Part shown: one piece after another, positions 17,422 through 24,245 of the stretch
Layout: every line of letters begins with the position of its first letter
Numbering within the stretch: the stretch's first letter is position 1
NCBI GenBank assembly: GCA_025960445.1
Contig: JAICIT010000001.1
Coordinates: 1-24,245, forward strand
Source of the DNA: Bradyrhizobium sp.
GTDB lineage: Bacteria; Pseudomonadota; Alphaproteobacteria; Rhizobiales; Xanthobacteraceae
Length of the DNA stretch: 24,245 nt
Direction: 5' to 3'
Translations under genes and position numbers: made by a program
The notes under the pieces: generated by a model
Seen by the model: the letters and a program-made list of their open reading frames with translations, nothing else
Told to the model about the DNA's origin: nothing
The model's database searches: none

Positions 17422-17796
17422 ATGCGGCGGCGATTGCGGAATTTTCTTCCGATCGTCCTGATGGCGCTGGCAATACAAATCATCGCGCCAGTCGCGGCCT
17501 GTTGGGCTGTTAGCATCGTTGCCTCTGATCCCCTGCATGCCGCTGTTATTTGTCATGACACTGCGGCTTCCAAGTCAAACACAGACGGTCACACCGGGCA
17601 GCCACGCGCCCACGACGGCTGCTGCTCCGTTTGCAGCCTCGCCCAAATGGGGGCCGGCATCGCCGCACCTGATGCCGCGGCCGGAGCGCCCTCGCTCCGG
17701 CAGAGACGCGTGGTTTGGCTGACCTTCGAAGTTGTTGGCCCAAGTTCCCGAAACGGCTCCCTGGCGCAGGCGCGCGGGCCTCCGCAGGCGACGTGA
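17422..17796 (+). CDS. DUF2946 family Cys/His-rich exported protein
   Basis: A 124-residue protein with a basic N-terminus and a hydrophobic segment (residues 8-30, FLPIVLMALAIQIIAPVAAC) that acts as a signal peptide or anchor. The central part has C44-H45, H57, H64 and the cluster HDGCCSVC (C67, C68, C71), a metal-binding-like set typical of DUF2946 proteins, which often sit beside copper genes. The C-terminal third is Ala/Pro/Arg-rich and without motifs. ATG 17422 follows AAGGGTGGA (17406-17414) at 7 bases. It is the first gene of the copper cassette, so a role in periplasmic copper binding is plausible but not shown. Confidence 0.78.
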   Translation: MRRRLRNFLPIVLMALAIQIIAPVAACWAVSIVASDPLHAAVICHDTAASKSNTDGHTGQPRAHDGCCSVCSLAQMGAGIAAPDAAAGAPSLRQRRVVWLTFEVVGPSSRNGSLAQARGPPQAT

Positions 17797-17851
17797 CGTT
17801 TGGCGGTCCTCGATCGCTGTCTTTACACGTTGACCGTTGCGGAGAGATCCA

Positions 17852-18856
17852 ATGCCTATCCGTTATGCGCGCGCAAGCCTGTCGGGGCTTGCTGTCGCGA
17901 TACTTACCGTAAGCCACAGCGCCGCCCACGAGATCGTCGGCAACCGCTTTTTTCCAGCCACGCTCGGTATCGATGACCCCGGAGTTAACGACGAGTTGGC
18001 GATTCCGACAATATCCAGCGCCAAGACGGGCGATGATCCTTCGTTCAGGCAGCTGGATTTTTCCGGCGAATATTCCAAACGGATCACCGAGGCGTTCGCG
18101 ATTTCGATCGGCGCCGCCTACAGCCGCTTAAGTCCGCCGGGCGGACCGACCGGGATGGGCGCGAATGGATTCCAGAACCTCGAGACGTCTTTCAAATACC
18201 GCGTATTCAAAGACCCGGCACATGAGTTCGTGATGTCCGTCGGCCTTTCCATTGAATGGGGCGGTACGGGTGCAGCCAGCGTGGGCGCCGACCCCTTTAA
18301 TACGTACACCCCGACTGTCTTTTTCGGCAAAGGACTCGGCGATCTCCCGGACACACTGTCGTGGATCCGACCGGTCGCGATCACGGGCCAAGTGGGATAC
18401 GCGATTCCAGGCCGACGCTCGACAGCCACGTTCGGCGTCGATCCGGATAGCGGCGACCTGATAGCCGACACAGAATTCCATCCGCGCCTTTTGAACTGGG
18501 GCGGAACGATTCAATACAGCATGCCTTACTTGAAATCTGCCGTCGTCGACCTCGGGCTGCCCGATTTCGTCAATCACCTGATCCCGTTGGTCGAGGCGAA
18601 TTTACAGACGCCGGTCGGAAATACGTTCACTTCGGGAACCGTAACCACGGGCACCATCAATCCCGGTGTCATTTGGGTGGGCAACACCTTTCAGGTTGGG
18701 ATCGAGGCGTTGATCCCGATCAACCGTCAGAGCGGAACCAATATCGGCGTGATCGGCCAACTACACTTTTATCTCGACGATATCGATCCACGCGGGATCG
18801 GCAGGCCCATCTTTGGCAATGCGGTCCAACCCGCAAAGCTCTTTGCAAGGAATTGA
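17852..18856 (+). CDS. Outer-membrane beta-barrel (transporter-like) protein in copper cassette
   Basis: A 334-residue protein starting at ATG 17852, chosen because GGAGAG (17841-17846) is 5 bases before it; a TTG at 17837 in the same frame lies upstream of that site. A signal peptide is evident (MPIRYARASLSGLAVAILTVSHSAA, likely cut just before HEIVGNRFFP). The mature part alternates polar and hydrophobic residues in short strands, is rich in Gly, aromatic residues and NTFTSGT-type turns, and lacks membrane helices, as expected for an outer-membrane barrel. It resembles proteins annotated as MetA-pathway-of-phenol-degradation-like or generic transporters. It is followed after two bases by copC, so a copper-related pore or sensor role is inferred. 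The exact family is uncertain. Confidence 0.68.
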   Translation: MPIRYARASLSGLAVAILTVSHSAAHEIVGNRFFPATLGIDDPGVNDELAIPTISSAKTGDDPSFRQLDFSGEYSKRITEAFAISIGAAYSRLSPPGGPTGMGANGFQNLETSFKYRVFKDPAHEFVMSVGLSIEWGGTGAASVGADPFNTYTPTVFFGKGLGDLPDTLSWIRPVAITGQVGYAIPGRRSTATFGVDPDSGDLIADTEFHPRLLNWGGTIQYSMPYLKSAVVDLGLPDFVNHLIPLVEANLQTPVGNTFTSGTVTTGTINPGVIWVGNTFQVGIEALIPINRQSGTNIGVIGQLHFYLDDIDPRGIGRPIFGNAVQPAKLFARN

Positions 18857-18858
18857 TC

Positions 18859-19215
18859 ATGCGACACTCATCGGTCCTGTGCGCTCTGCCGCTCATGCTA
18901 TTGCTCGCGACCGGCCAAGCTTCCGCGCATGCCATGCTCGATCACACCGAGCCGCGGGTCGGCAATAAGGTCGCGGCCACTCCGCGTGAGGTGACGCTTT
19001 GGTTCACGCAAAAAATTGAGCCGGCTTTCAGCACCATCACCGTGACGGATTCCGCCGGCAAGCGCGTCGATACCGGCAAAACCCGTGTCAGCGGCACTCA
19101 GATGTCGGTCTCGCTGCGGCAAGGGGGTAGCGGAACCTATCGCGTCACCTGGCGCGCGCTTTCGGTCGACTCCCACAAGACCGACGGCAGTTTTAGTTTC
19201 CAAGTCGGCCAGTAG
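18859..19215 (+). CDS. copC: CopC domain periplasmic copper-binding protein
   Basis: A 118-residue protein with a signal peptide (MRHSSVLCALPLMLLLATGQ, then ASA) whose cleavage leaves a histidine as the first mature residue (HAMLDHTEP). In CopC proteins this N-terminal His, together with an Asp-x-His pair, binds Cu(II); here the pair is D and H in SVDSHKTDG. The methionine-rich loop that binds Cu(I) in plasmid-borne CopC is absent, so this should be a Cu(II)-only form. The beta-sandwich pattern (REVTLWFTQKIEPAFSTITV, GTYRVTWRALS) fits. AAGGAA (18847-18852) gives a good ribosome site, and it is 2 bases after the barrel gene and 9 before copD. Confidence 0.93.
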   Translation: MRHSSVLCALPLMLLLATGQASAHAMLDHTEPRVGNKVAATPREVTLWFTQKIEPAFSTITVTDSAGKRVDTGKTRVSGTQMSVSLRQGGSGTYRVTWRALSVDSHKTDGSFSFQVGQ

Positions 19216-19224
19216 GCGCAATCG

Positions 19225-20199
19225 ATGGATTGGCTCGACGCCGGCCTCAACGCGCCCTTGATCGTGGTTCGTGCCATACATTTTGCCGCGACAGCGATCA
19301 CGACCGGAGCGCTGATTTTCCGCGCGGTGGTGCTGGAGCCCGCTTTGCATTCGGAGCGCGCCTCATGCTCGGGCCGGAAGGGCGATAAGCTGCGGAAGCA
19401 AAGCCTCTCATTGGCGTGGATCGGTCTGGGCCTCGTGCTCGCTTCCGGCGCGATCTGGCTGCTGATTGAAGCCGCGTCGATGAGCGAACGACCGCTTGGC
19501 GAAGTCATGAGTTCAACCCTGCTCCTGACGGTGCTGCAGGAAACTCAATTCGGGCAGGTCTGCGAAATTCGCCTGCTGCTTTCGGTGGTGTTGGCGGCAT
19601 GCCTCGCTTATCACCGCTTTGGCTTGCCCGATCGGCTGGCGCTTGGTGCGGGCCTCGGCCTGGCCGCCGCCATCGCATGGACCGGGCACGCGGGCTCAAC
19701 GCCCGGTGAATTAGGCAAGCTCCACCTCACCGCCGATGTGCTGCATTTGCTTGCCGCGTCGGCCTGGATTGGAGGTCTGGTGCCGCTGGTTCTCCTGCTT
19801 GCCGCCACGAGGGGGGATCGGGCGTTCGCATGGCCGTCGCTGACCCGCAATGCGACGGCAAGGTTTTCAACGCTGGGCGTTGTCAGCGTGGCGACGCTCG
19901 CGGCGACCGGGATGGTCAACGCCTGGATACTCGTCGGCTCGTTCCATGCTTTGCTAAGCACCGGATACGGGCGCTTGCTAATGCTGAAGCTCGGTGTTTT
20001 AGCGATCATGCTGGTGTTCGCAGCGTCCAATCGGTTCTGGTTGACGCCGCGGCTGGCCCGATCGTCAGGCAATGAACTGCAGGACCAGATTCTTCGCCAA
20101 CTAACGCGCAACAGCGTCATCGAGATCGCCTTGGGATTTGCCATCTTCGCCATTGTCGGAATGCTCGGAACGATGCATCCGGCCATCCACCTTCTCTGA
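19225..20199 (+). CDS. copD: CopD family copper membrane transport protein
   Basis: A 324-residue inner-membrane protein with about eight or nine helices. The CopD-domain hallmarks are histidines in or near helices: VVRAIHFAATAITTGALIF at the N-terminus, WTGHAGSTPGELGKLHLTAD, DVLHLLAASAWIGGLVPLVL, and the final GMLGTMHPAIHLL. In Pseudomonas the CopC/CopD pair moves copper across the inner membrane, usually inwards; the same is inferred here from adjacency to copC. ATG 19225 has only a weak ribosome site (TAGGCG), consistent with coupling to copC. Confidence 0.92.
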   Translation: MDWLDAGLNAPLIVVRAIHFAATAITTGALIFRAVVLEPALHSERASCSGRKGDKLRKQSLSLAWIGLGLVLASGAIWLLIEAASMSERPLGEVMSSTLLLTVLQETQFGQVCEIRLLLSVVLAACLAYHRFGLPDRLALGAGLGLAAAIAWTGHAGSTPGELGKLHLTADVLHLLAASAWIGGLVPLVLLLAATRGDRAFAWPSLTRNATARFSTLGVVSVATLAATGMVNAWILVGSFHALLSTGYGRLLMLKLGVLAIMLVFAASNRFWLTPRLARSSGNELQDQILRQLTRNSVIEIALGFAIFAIVGMLGTMHPAIHLL

Positions 20200-20229
20200 A
20201 ATGAGACCAACGCGCTCACAGGAATCAAC

Positions 20230-20778
20230 ATGCAAATCAAACCACTGGCAAACGGTTCGATCCGCTGCGCGCTAGCAGCCTTCGCCCTGCTTTATTCTTT
20301 TTCCGCCTGGCCTGCGCGAGCCCAGGCGATCAAGGCGGGCGACCTCGTGATCTCGCAGGCATGGAGCCGCGCCACGCCGGGTGGTGCGAAGATTGGCGGC
20401 GGCTATCTGATCATTGAAAACAGAGGCTCCGCGCCGGATCGGCTTATGGGGGCCTCAGCCGACATTGCCGCCAAAGTCCAGGTTCATGAAATGACCATGA
20501 AGGACGGCGTTATGACGATGCGTCCGCTCGAGAAAGGCGTGACGATCGAGCCCGGCAAGACGGTCAAGCTGGCGCCGGGCGGCGATCACCTGATGCTGTT
20601 CGATCTCAAGAGCCCGCTCAAGCAGGGAGAAAAGCTTCCGGTCACGCTTGAGTTCGAAAGAGCCGGCAAGGTGAAGATTTCACTCGAGGTGCAGGGCGTG
20701 GGAGCACAGGGGCCTGCCGCCGATTCCGACGGTAAAATGCAGATGAAGGGAATGCCGGAGCATTCCGGCAAAATGTAA
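20230..20778 (+). CDS. PCu(A)C-type periplasmic copper chaperone with Met/His-rich tail
   Basis: A 182-residue secreted protein with a signal peptide ending near ARAQA (residues 29-33). The PCu(A)C copper(I) site is present as H86-x-M88, M97 and H120-x-M122, with family-like spacing. Such chaperones deliver copper to the CuA or CuB site of cytochrome oxidases, alone or with Sco proteins. After the domain a tail of about 25 residues holds extra Met and His residues (KMQMKGMPEHSGKM), which could add a second weak copper site; several family members have similar tails. A ribosome site AGGAA (20220-20224) precedes the ATG. It closes the cassette; a 157-base spacer without a clear terminator separates it from proS. 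Confidence 0.9.
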   Translation: MQIKPLANGSIRCALAAFALLYSFSAWPARAQAIKAGDLVISQAWSRATPGGAKIGGGYLIIENRGSAPDRLMGASADIAAKVQVHEMTMKDGVMTMRPLEKGVTIEPGKTVKLAPGGDHLMLFDLKSPLKQGEKLPVTLEFERAGKVKISLEVQGVGAQGPAADSDGKMQMKGMPEHSGKM

Positions 20779-20935
20779 AACTCGACAATCCTCGAGCGGC
20801 GGTCCCGGCGTTTTGATTCCACCGGCTCGCGCCGAAGACGGCGGCCTGGCGGCATTTTGCTGAATCCGGCCCTTGTGTTCTCGCGGCTTATCCGCTTTCA
20901 GTGCTGGCTTCCAAGGGAATCCTCAAGGCTTGATT

Positions 20936-22255
20936 ATGCGATTGTCGCGGTTCTTTCTGCCCATCCTCAAAGAGAATCCGAAAGAGGCCGAGATCGTCTC
21001 ACATCGGCTGATGCTGCGCGCCGGTATGATCAGGCAGGAAGCAGCGGGCATATACGCCTGGCTGCCATTGGGCTTGCGGGTGCTGAAGAAGATAGAGCAG
21101 ATCGTGCGCGAGGAACAAAACCGCGCCGGTGCCCTGGAAGTGCTGATGCCGACGCTGCAACTTGCGGACCTGTGGCGGGAGAGCGGCCGCTATGATGCAT
21201 ACGGTCCGGAAATGTTGCGCATCACCGACCGGCATAAGCGCGAGCTGCTTTATGGTCCGACCAACGAGGAAATGATCACCGAGATTTTCCGCGCCTACGT
21301 CAAATCGTACCGCAGCCTGCCGCTTAATCTCTACCACATTCAGTGGAAATTTCGTGACGAGCAGCGGCCGCGTTTCGGCGTCATGCGAGGTCGCGAATTC
21401 CTGATGAAGGATGCGTATTCCTTTGACGTTGATGAGACGGCTGCGCGCCGCTCCTACAATAAGATGTTCGTCGCTTACTTGCGAACCTTCGCGCGGATGG
21501 GACTGAAGGCAATCCCGATGCGCGCCGAAACTGGTCCGATCGGCGGCGATCTCAGCCATGAATTTATCGTGCTCGCGGAGACCGGCGAATCCGCAGTCTA
21601 TTGCGATCGCGACGTGCTTGATCTGCCGGTGCCGGGCGAGGAGATCGATTATGAGACCGATCTCAGCTCGATCATTAAGCAATGGACCTCGGTCTATGCC
21701 GCGACCGAAGACGTTCACGATAAGGCTCGGTTCGAGCACGAAGTGACCGCAGAAAAGAAACTGCAGACCCGGGGCATCGAGGTTGGTCAGATCTTCTACT
21801 TTGGAACCAAATATTCAGAGGCCATGAAGGCGATGGTTGCGGGACCGGACGGTGCCGAGCTGCCGATTCATGGCGGCTCCTATGGCGTCGGCGTCTCGCG
21901 TCTGGTCGGCGCCATCATCGAGGCGTGTCATGATGACGCCGGCATCAAATGGCCTGAAGCAGTGGCTCCATTCAAAGCGGTTATTCTGAATTTGAAACAG
22001 GGCGCCGAGGACACCGATGCCGAGTGCGAACGGCTTTACGGTGAGCTTTCAGCGAGGGGGATCGAAGTTCTCTACGACGACACCGACCAACGTGCCGGCG
22101 CAAAGTTCGCTGCCGCAGATTTGATTGGCATTCCCTGGCAGATTCTGGTGGGACCGAAAGGTCTTGCCGAAGGCAAGCTCGAACTCAAGCGCCGCAGCGA
22201 TGGCGAGCGTGAAAATCTCAGCTCCGCGGACGTAGTGGCGCGGCTGAGTTCGTGA
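20936..22255 (+). CDS. proS: Prolyl-tRNA synthetase, short form without editing insertion
   Basis: A class II aminoacyl-tRNA synthetase that charges tRNA-Pro, 439 residues from ATG 20936 ([19 protein letters not shown]). The 21 codons upstream in frame have no family resemblance, and AAGG at 20925-20928 supports this start. The motif 2 loop is [20 protein letters not shown], preceded by the ligand motif [12 protein letters not shown]; motif 3 is [14 protein letters not shown]. The anticodon-binding domain runs from about residue 345 (KAVILNLKQ ... [16 protein letters not shown]). Enterobacterial ProRS is about 570 residues because of an insertion that edits Ala-tRNA; the present length leaves no room for it, a state common in alphaproteobacteria. 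A free-standing editing protein may compensate elsewhere. Confidence 0.96.
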   Translation: MRLSRFFLPILKENPKEAEIVSHRLMLRAGMIRQEAAGIYAWLPLGLRVLKKIEQIVREEQNRAGALEVLMPTLQLADLWRESGRYDAYGPEMLRITDRHKRELLYGPTNEEMITEIFRAYVKSYRSLPLNLYHIQWKFRDEQRPRFGVMRGREFLMKDAYSFDVDETAARRSYNKMFVAYLRTFARMGLKAIPMRAETGPIGGDLSHEFIVLAETGESAVYCDRDVLDLPVPGEEIDYETDLSSIIKQWTSVYAATEDVHDKARFEHEVTAEKKLQTRGIEVGQIFYFGTKYSEAMKAMVAGPDGAELPIHGGSYGVGVSRLVGAIIEACHDDAGIKWPEAVAPFKAVILNLKQGAEDTDAECERLYGELSARGIEVLYDDTDQRAGAKFAAADLIGIPWQILVGPKGLAEGKLELKRRSDGERENLSSADVVARLSS

Positions 22256-22303
22256 CGATTTATCCACTTAACTAATCTCGATATCGATCGTCGCGGCTAC
22301 AAT

Positions 22304-22331
22304 TAGCCCGAATCGTGTGAAAATCGGGCTA
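22304..22331 (+). promoter_or_regulatory. Hairpin in the leader of lolC
   Basis: An 8-bp inverted repeat TAGCCCGA (22304-22311) / TCGGGCTA (22324-22331) with a 12-base loop ends exactly at the first possible lolC start codon (ATG 22331). There is no T-run after it, so it is not an intrinsic terminator for proS. It could restrict initiation at ATG 22331 and favour ATG 22343, or mark a leader control element; both are inference. Confidence 0.35.
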
Positions 22332-23611
22332 TGGATGAATCCATGAGCGAGCCAATTCGAACCCCACCTTTCGCGCCATTCGAATGGCTGCTGTCCGGAC
22401 GCTATTTGCGGGCACGTCGTAAGGAAGGCTTCATTTCCGTCATCGCGGGGTTCTCGTTCCTCGGCATCATGCTCGGAGTAGCTACCCTAATCATCGTCAT
22501 GGCAGTGATGAACGGCTTCCGTAAGGAACTGCTCGACAAGATTCTGGGACTCAATGGGCACCTCTTGGTGCAGCCGCTCGAATCGCCGCTGACGGATTGG
22601 AAAGACGTCGCCGAGCGCATTAGCCAGGTCGCGGGCGTCCGGCTAGCCGCTCCGGTGGTGGACGGTCAGGGTTTGGGATCATCGCCCTTCAATGCCGCCG
22701 GCGTTTTCATTCGCGGCATTCGTTCCGACGACCTCAATAACCTCACGTCGATTGCAAAAAACATCAAACAGGGTTCGCTCGAGGGATTCGATGAAGGTCA
22801 GGGCGTTGCCATCGGCCGCAGGCTCGCCGACCAGCTCTCACTGCACGCCGGAGACAGCATCACGCTGGTCTCGCCGAAGGGTGCCGTCACCCCAATGGGC
22901 ACGACGCCTCGGATCAAGCCCTACAAGATCGCCGCGGTGTTCGAGATCGGAATGTCCGAATATGACGCGAGTTTCGTGTTTATGCCGCTTGCGGAAGCAC
23001 AAGCTTATTTCAACCGAACCAACGACGTGACCGCGATCGAGGTCTTCACCACCAATCCCGACAAAATAGACGCGTTTAGAAAGACGGTGACCGAGGCGGC
23101 CGGAAGACCCGTGTTCCTGGTCGACTGGCGGCAACGCAACTCCACATTCTTCAATGCACTTCAGGTCGAACGTAACGTGATGTTCCTGATCCTGACCATG
23201 ATCGTGCTGGTCGCCGCCCTCAACATTATATCGGGGCTGATCATGCTGGTGAAGGACAAGGGGAGCGACATCGCCATCCTGCGCACGATGGGCGCCTCCC
23301 AAGGCGCTATCATGCGGGTGTTCCTGATCACGGGAGCTTCGATCGGAGTGGTCGGCACGCTGACCGGCTTTTTTGTCGGTCTGCTGATTTGCCTGAACAT
23401 CGAAACGATCCGGCAATTCCTGTCCTGGCTCACCAGCACCGAATTGTTCTCGCCAGAGCTCTATTTCCTTTCCCGGTTGCCAGCCGAAGTCGATTTCGCC
23501 GAAACAAGCGCGGTGGTGATCATGGCCCTGACGCTGTCCTTCCTAGCCACGCTGTATCCATCGTGGCGTGCCGCTCGCCTCGATCCTGTCGAAGCGCTTC
23601 GGTACGAGTGA
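22331..23611 (+). CDS. lolC: Lipoprotein-releasing ABC transporter permease, LolC/LolE family
   Basis: The membrane subunit of the Lol system, which lifts outer-membrane lipoproteins from the inner membrane and passes them to LolA. The 426 residues show an N-terminal helix ([20 protein letters not shown]), a periplasmic domain of about 210 residues, and three C-terminal FtsX-type helices ([58 protein letters not shown]), ending in the family signature [18 protein letters not shown]. The start is either ATG 22331 (used) or ATG 22343 ([10 protein letters not shown]); the latter lies clear of a hairpin. Only one permease gene is visible, so it may work as a homodimer as in organisms with a single LolC/E-type protein (LolF); a second gene elsewhere cannot be excluded. 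Confidence 0.94.
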   Translation: MDESMSEPIRTPPFAPFEWLLSGRYLRARRKEGFISVIAGFSFLGIMLGVATLIIVMAVMNGFRKELLDKILGLNGHLLVQPLESPLTDWKDVAERISQVAGVRLAAPVVDGQGLGSSPFNAAGVFIRGIRSDDLNNLTSIAKNIKQGSLEGFDEGQGVAIGRRLADQLSLHAGDSITLVSPKGAVTPMGTTPRIKPYKIAAVFEIGMSEYDASFVFMPLAEAQAYFNRTNDVTAIEVFTTNPDKIDAFRKTVTEAAGRPVFLVDWRQRNSTFFNALQVERNVMFLILTMIVLVAALNIISGLIMLVKDKGSDIAILRTMGASQGAIMRVFLITGASIGVVGTLTGFFVGLLICLNIETIRQFLSWLTSTELFSPELYFLSRLPAEVDFAETSAVVIMALTLSFLATLYPSWRAARLDPVEALRYE

Positions 23612-23618
23612 GGCGGTG

Positions 23619-24245
23619 ATGGGGCAGGGGACGGAAGATGTACCGGTCATCTATCTCCACGAGATAAAGCGCCAGTACATGCAGGGGACGACGACGCTGA
23701 CGATCCTGGAGGGCGCCAAGCTCGCTCTTTGGGCTGGACAGTCGGTAGCACTGGTGGCGCCCTCGGGCGCGGGTAAATCGACGCTGCTGCACATCGCTGG
23801 CCTGCTCGAAAGTCCCGACGACGGCGAGGTATATGTCGGCGGCGCGGCTACATCGGGATTGTCCGACGTGGAGCGAACCCAGATCCGCCGAACCGATATC
23901 GGTTTCGTTTATCAATCGCACCGGTTGCTGCCGGAGTTCTCTGCGCTTGAGAACGTAATGCTGCCGCAGATGATCCGAGGACTGAAACGAAGCGAGACCA
24001 TCAAGCGCGCCAACGAAATCCTCGGCTATTTGGGCTTGGGAGATCGCATGAAACATCGGCCTGCGGAGCTGTCGGGCGGTGAGCAGCAACGGGTAGCCAT
24101 TGCGCGTGCGGTCGCAAACGCGCCACGCGCGCTCCTGGCCGACGAGCCCACCGGAAATCTGGACCCACACACGGCCGATCACGTATTCAGCGCGTTGATG
24201 CAGCTTGTAAAGGCGACCCATGTGGCGATGCTCATAGCGACGCAC
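23619..24245 (+). CDS. lolD: Lipoprotein-releasing ABC transporter ATPase LolD (3' end outside window)
   Basis: The frame from ATG 23619 is open to the window edge (209 codons), so the last part is missing. AGTGAGG overlapping the lolC stop gives a ribosome site 5 bases upstream. ABC-ATPase motifs are complete: Walker [11 protein letters not shown]-loop [17 protein letters not shown] (whose [11 protein letters not shown] text is characteristic of LolD), signature [14 protein letters not shown], Walker [13 protein letters not shown], and the switch histidine in the final residues ATH. It should power lipoprotein release with the LolC/E permease encoded 7 bases upstream. Confidence 0.95.
   Translation, partial: MGQGTEDVPVIYLHEIKRQYMQGTTTLTILEGAKLALWAGQSVALVAPSGAGKSTLLHIAGLLESPDDGEVYVGGAATSGLSDVERTQIRRTDIGFVYQSHRLLPEFSALENVMLPQMIRGLKRSETIKRANEILGYLGLGDRMKHRPAELSGGEQQRVAIARAVANAPRALLADEPTGNLDPHTADHVFSALMQLVKATHVAMLIATH

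Noticed and set aside
17188..17556. A 122-codon minus-strand frame overlapping the start of the DUF2946 gene
   Set aside because: It overlaps the better-supported DUF2946 gene, has no recognisable motif and a composition like a shadow frame. It could be the source of the minus-strand transcript ending at 16940, but it stops over 200 bases before that terminator.

Overview
The window reads as a chromosomal segment of an alphaproteobacterium in the Rhizobiales, most likely the Bradyrhizobium / Rhodopseudomonas / Afipia group (Nitrobacteraceae). This is inferred from the GC-rich codon use, the protein sequences of the complex I subunits, the run nuo - biotin-protein ligase - RNase J - methylmalonyl-CoA epimerase - DUF1467 - proS - lolC - lolD, and intergenic spacers that resemble repeats common in that group. 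No BLAST or tree was run, so the genus is an inference.

Region 1 (1-13148) is most of a respiratory complex I (NADH:quinone oxidoreductase, nuo) operon: nuoE, F, G, H, I, J, K, L, M and N, all on the plus strand with short or overlapping junctions. nuoA-D would lie upstream and are not visible. Three extra genes sit inside the operon: an FkbM-type SAM methyltransferase cut by the left edge and placed just before nuoE, a 71-residue membrane protein coupled to nuoE by an ATGA overlap, and a 163-residue membrane-anchored protein overlapping or abutting the end of nuoF. NuoL carries a histidine-rich insertion after its first membrane helix.

Region 2 (13149-16437) continues on the same strand with a short-form biotin-protein ligase (birA), ribonuclease J (rnj), methylmalonyl-CoA epimerase (mce) and a DUF1467 membrane protein. 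Two degenerate intergenic repeats of rhizobial type lie before nuoN and before birA; they falsely extend the open frames of both genes upstream.

Region 3 (16438-17421) holds a minus-strand single-domain globin and a gene-free stretch of about 500 bases. That stretch has an intrinsic terminator on each strand, a CTCCTCCC anti-Shine-Dalgarno-like motif and a perfect 16-bp palindrome. It may encode a small RNA and the control region of the next operon.

Region 4 (17422-20778) is a five-gene plus-strand copper-handling cassette: a DUF2946 Cys/His-rich exported protein, an outer-membrane beta-barrel candidate, CopC, CopD and a PCu(A)C-type copper chaperone. Together they would bind, move and deliver copper in the periplasm, possibly to cytochrome oxidase, the terminal part of the respiratory chain that complex I feeds.

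Region 5 (20936-24245) returns to housekeeping genes: a short prolyl-tRNA synthetase without room for an editing insertion, and the LolC/E permease and LolD ATPase of lipoprotein release. LolD is cut by the right edge. I saw no tRNA, rRNA, CRISPR, transposase or prophage genes. Most of the window is ordinary core genome; the less expected parts are the accessory genes inside nuo, the possible small-RNA locus and the copper cassette.
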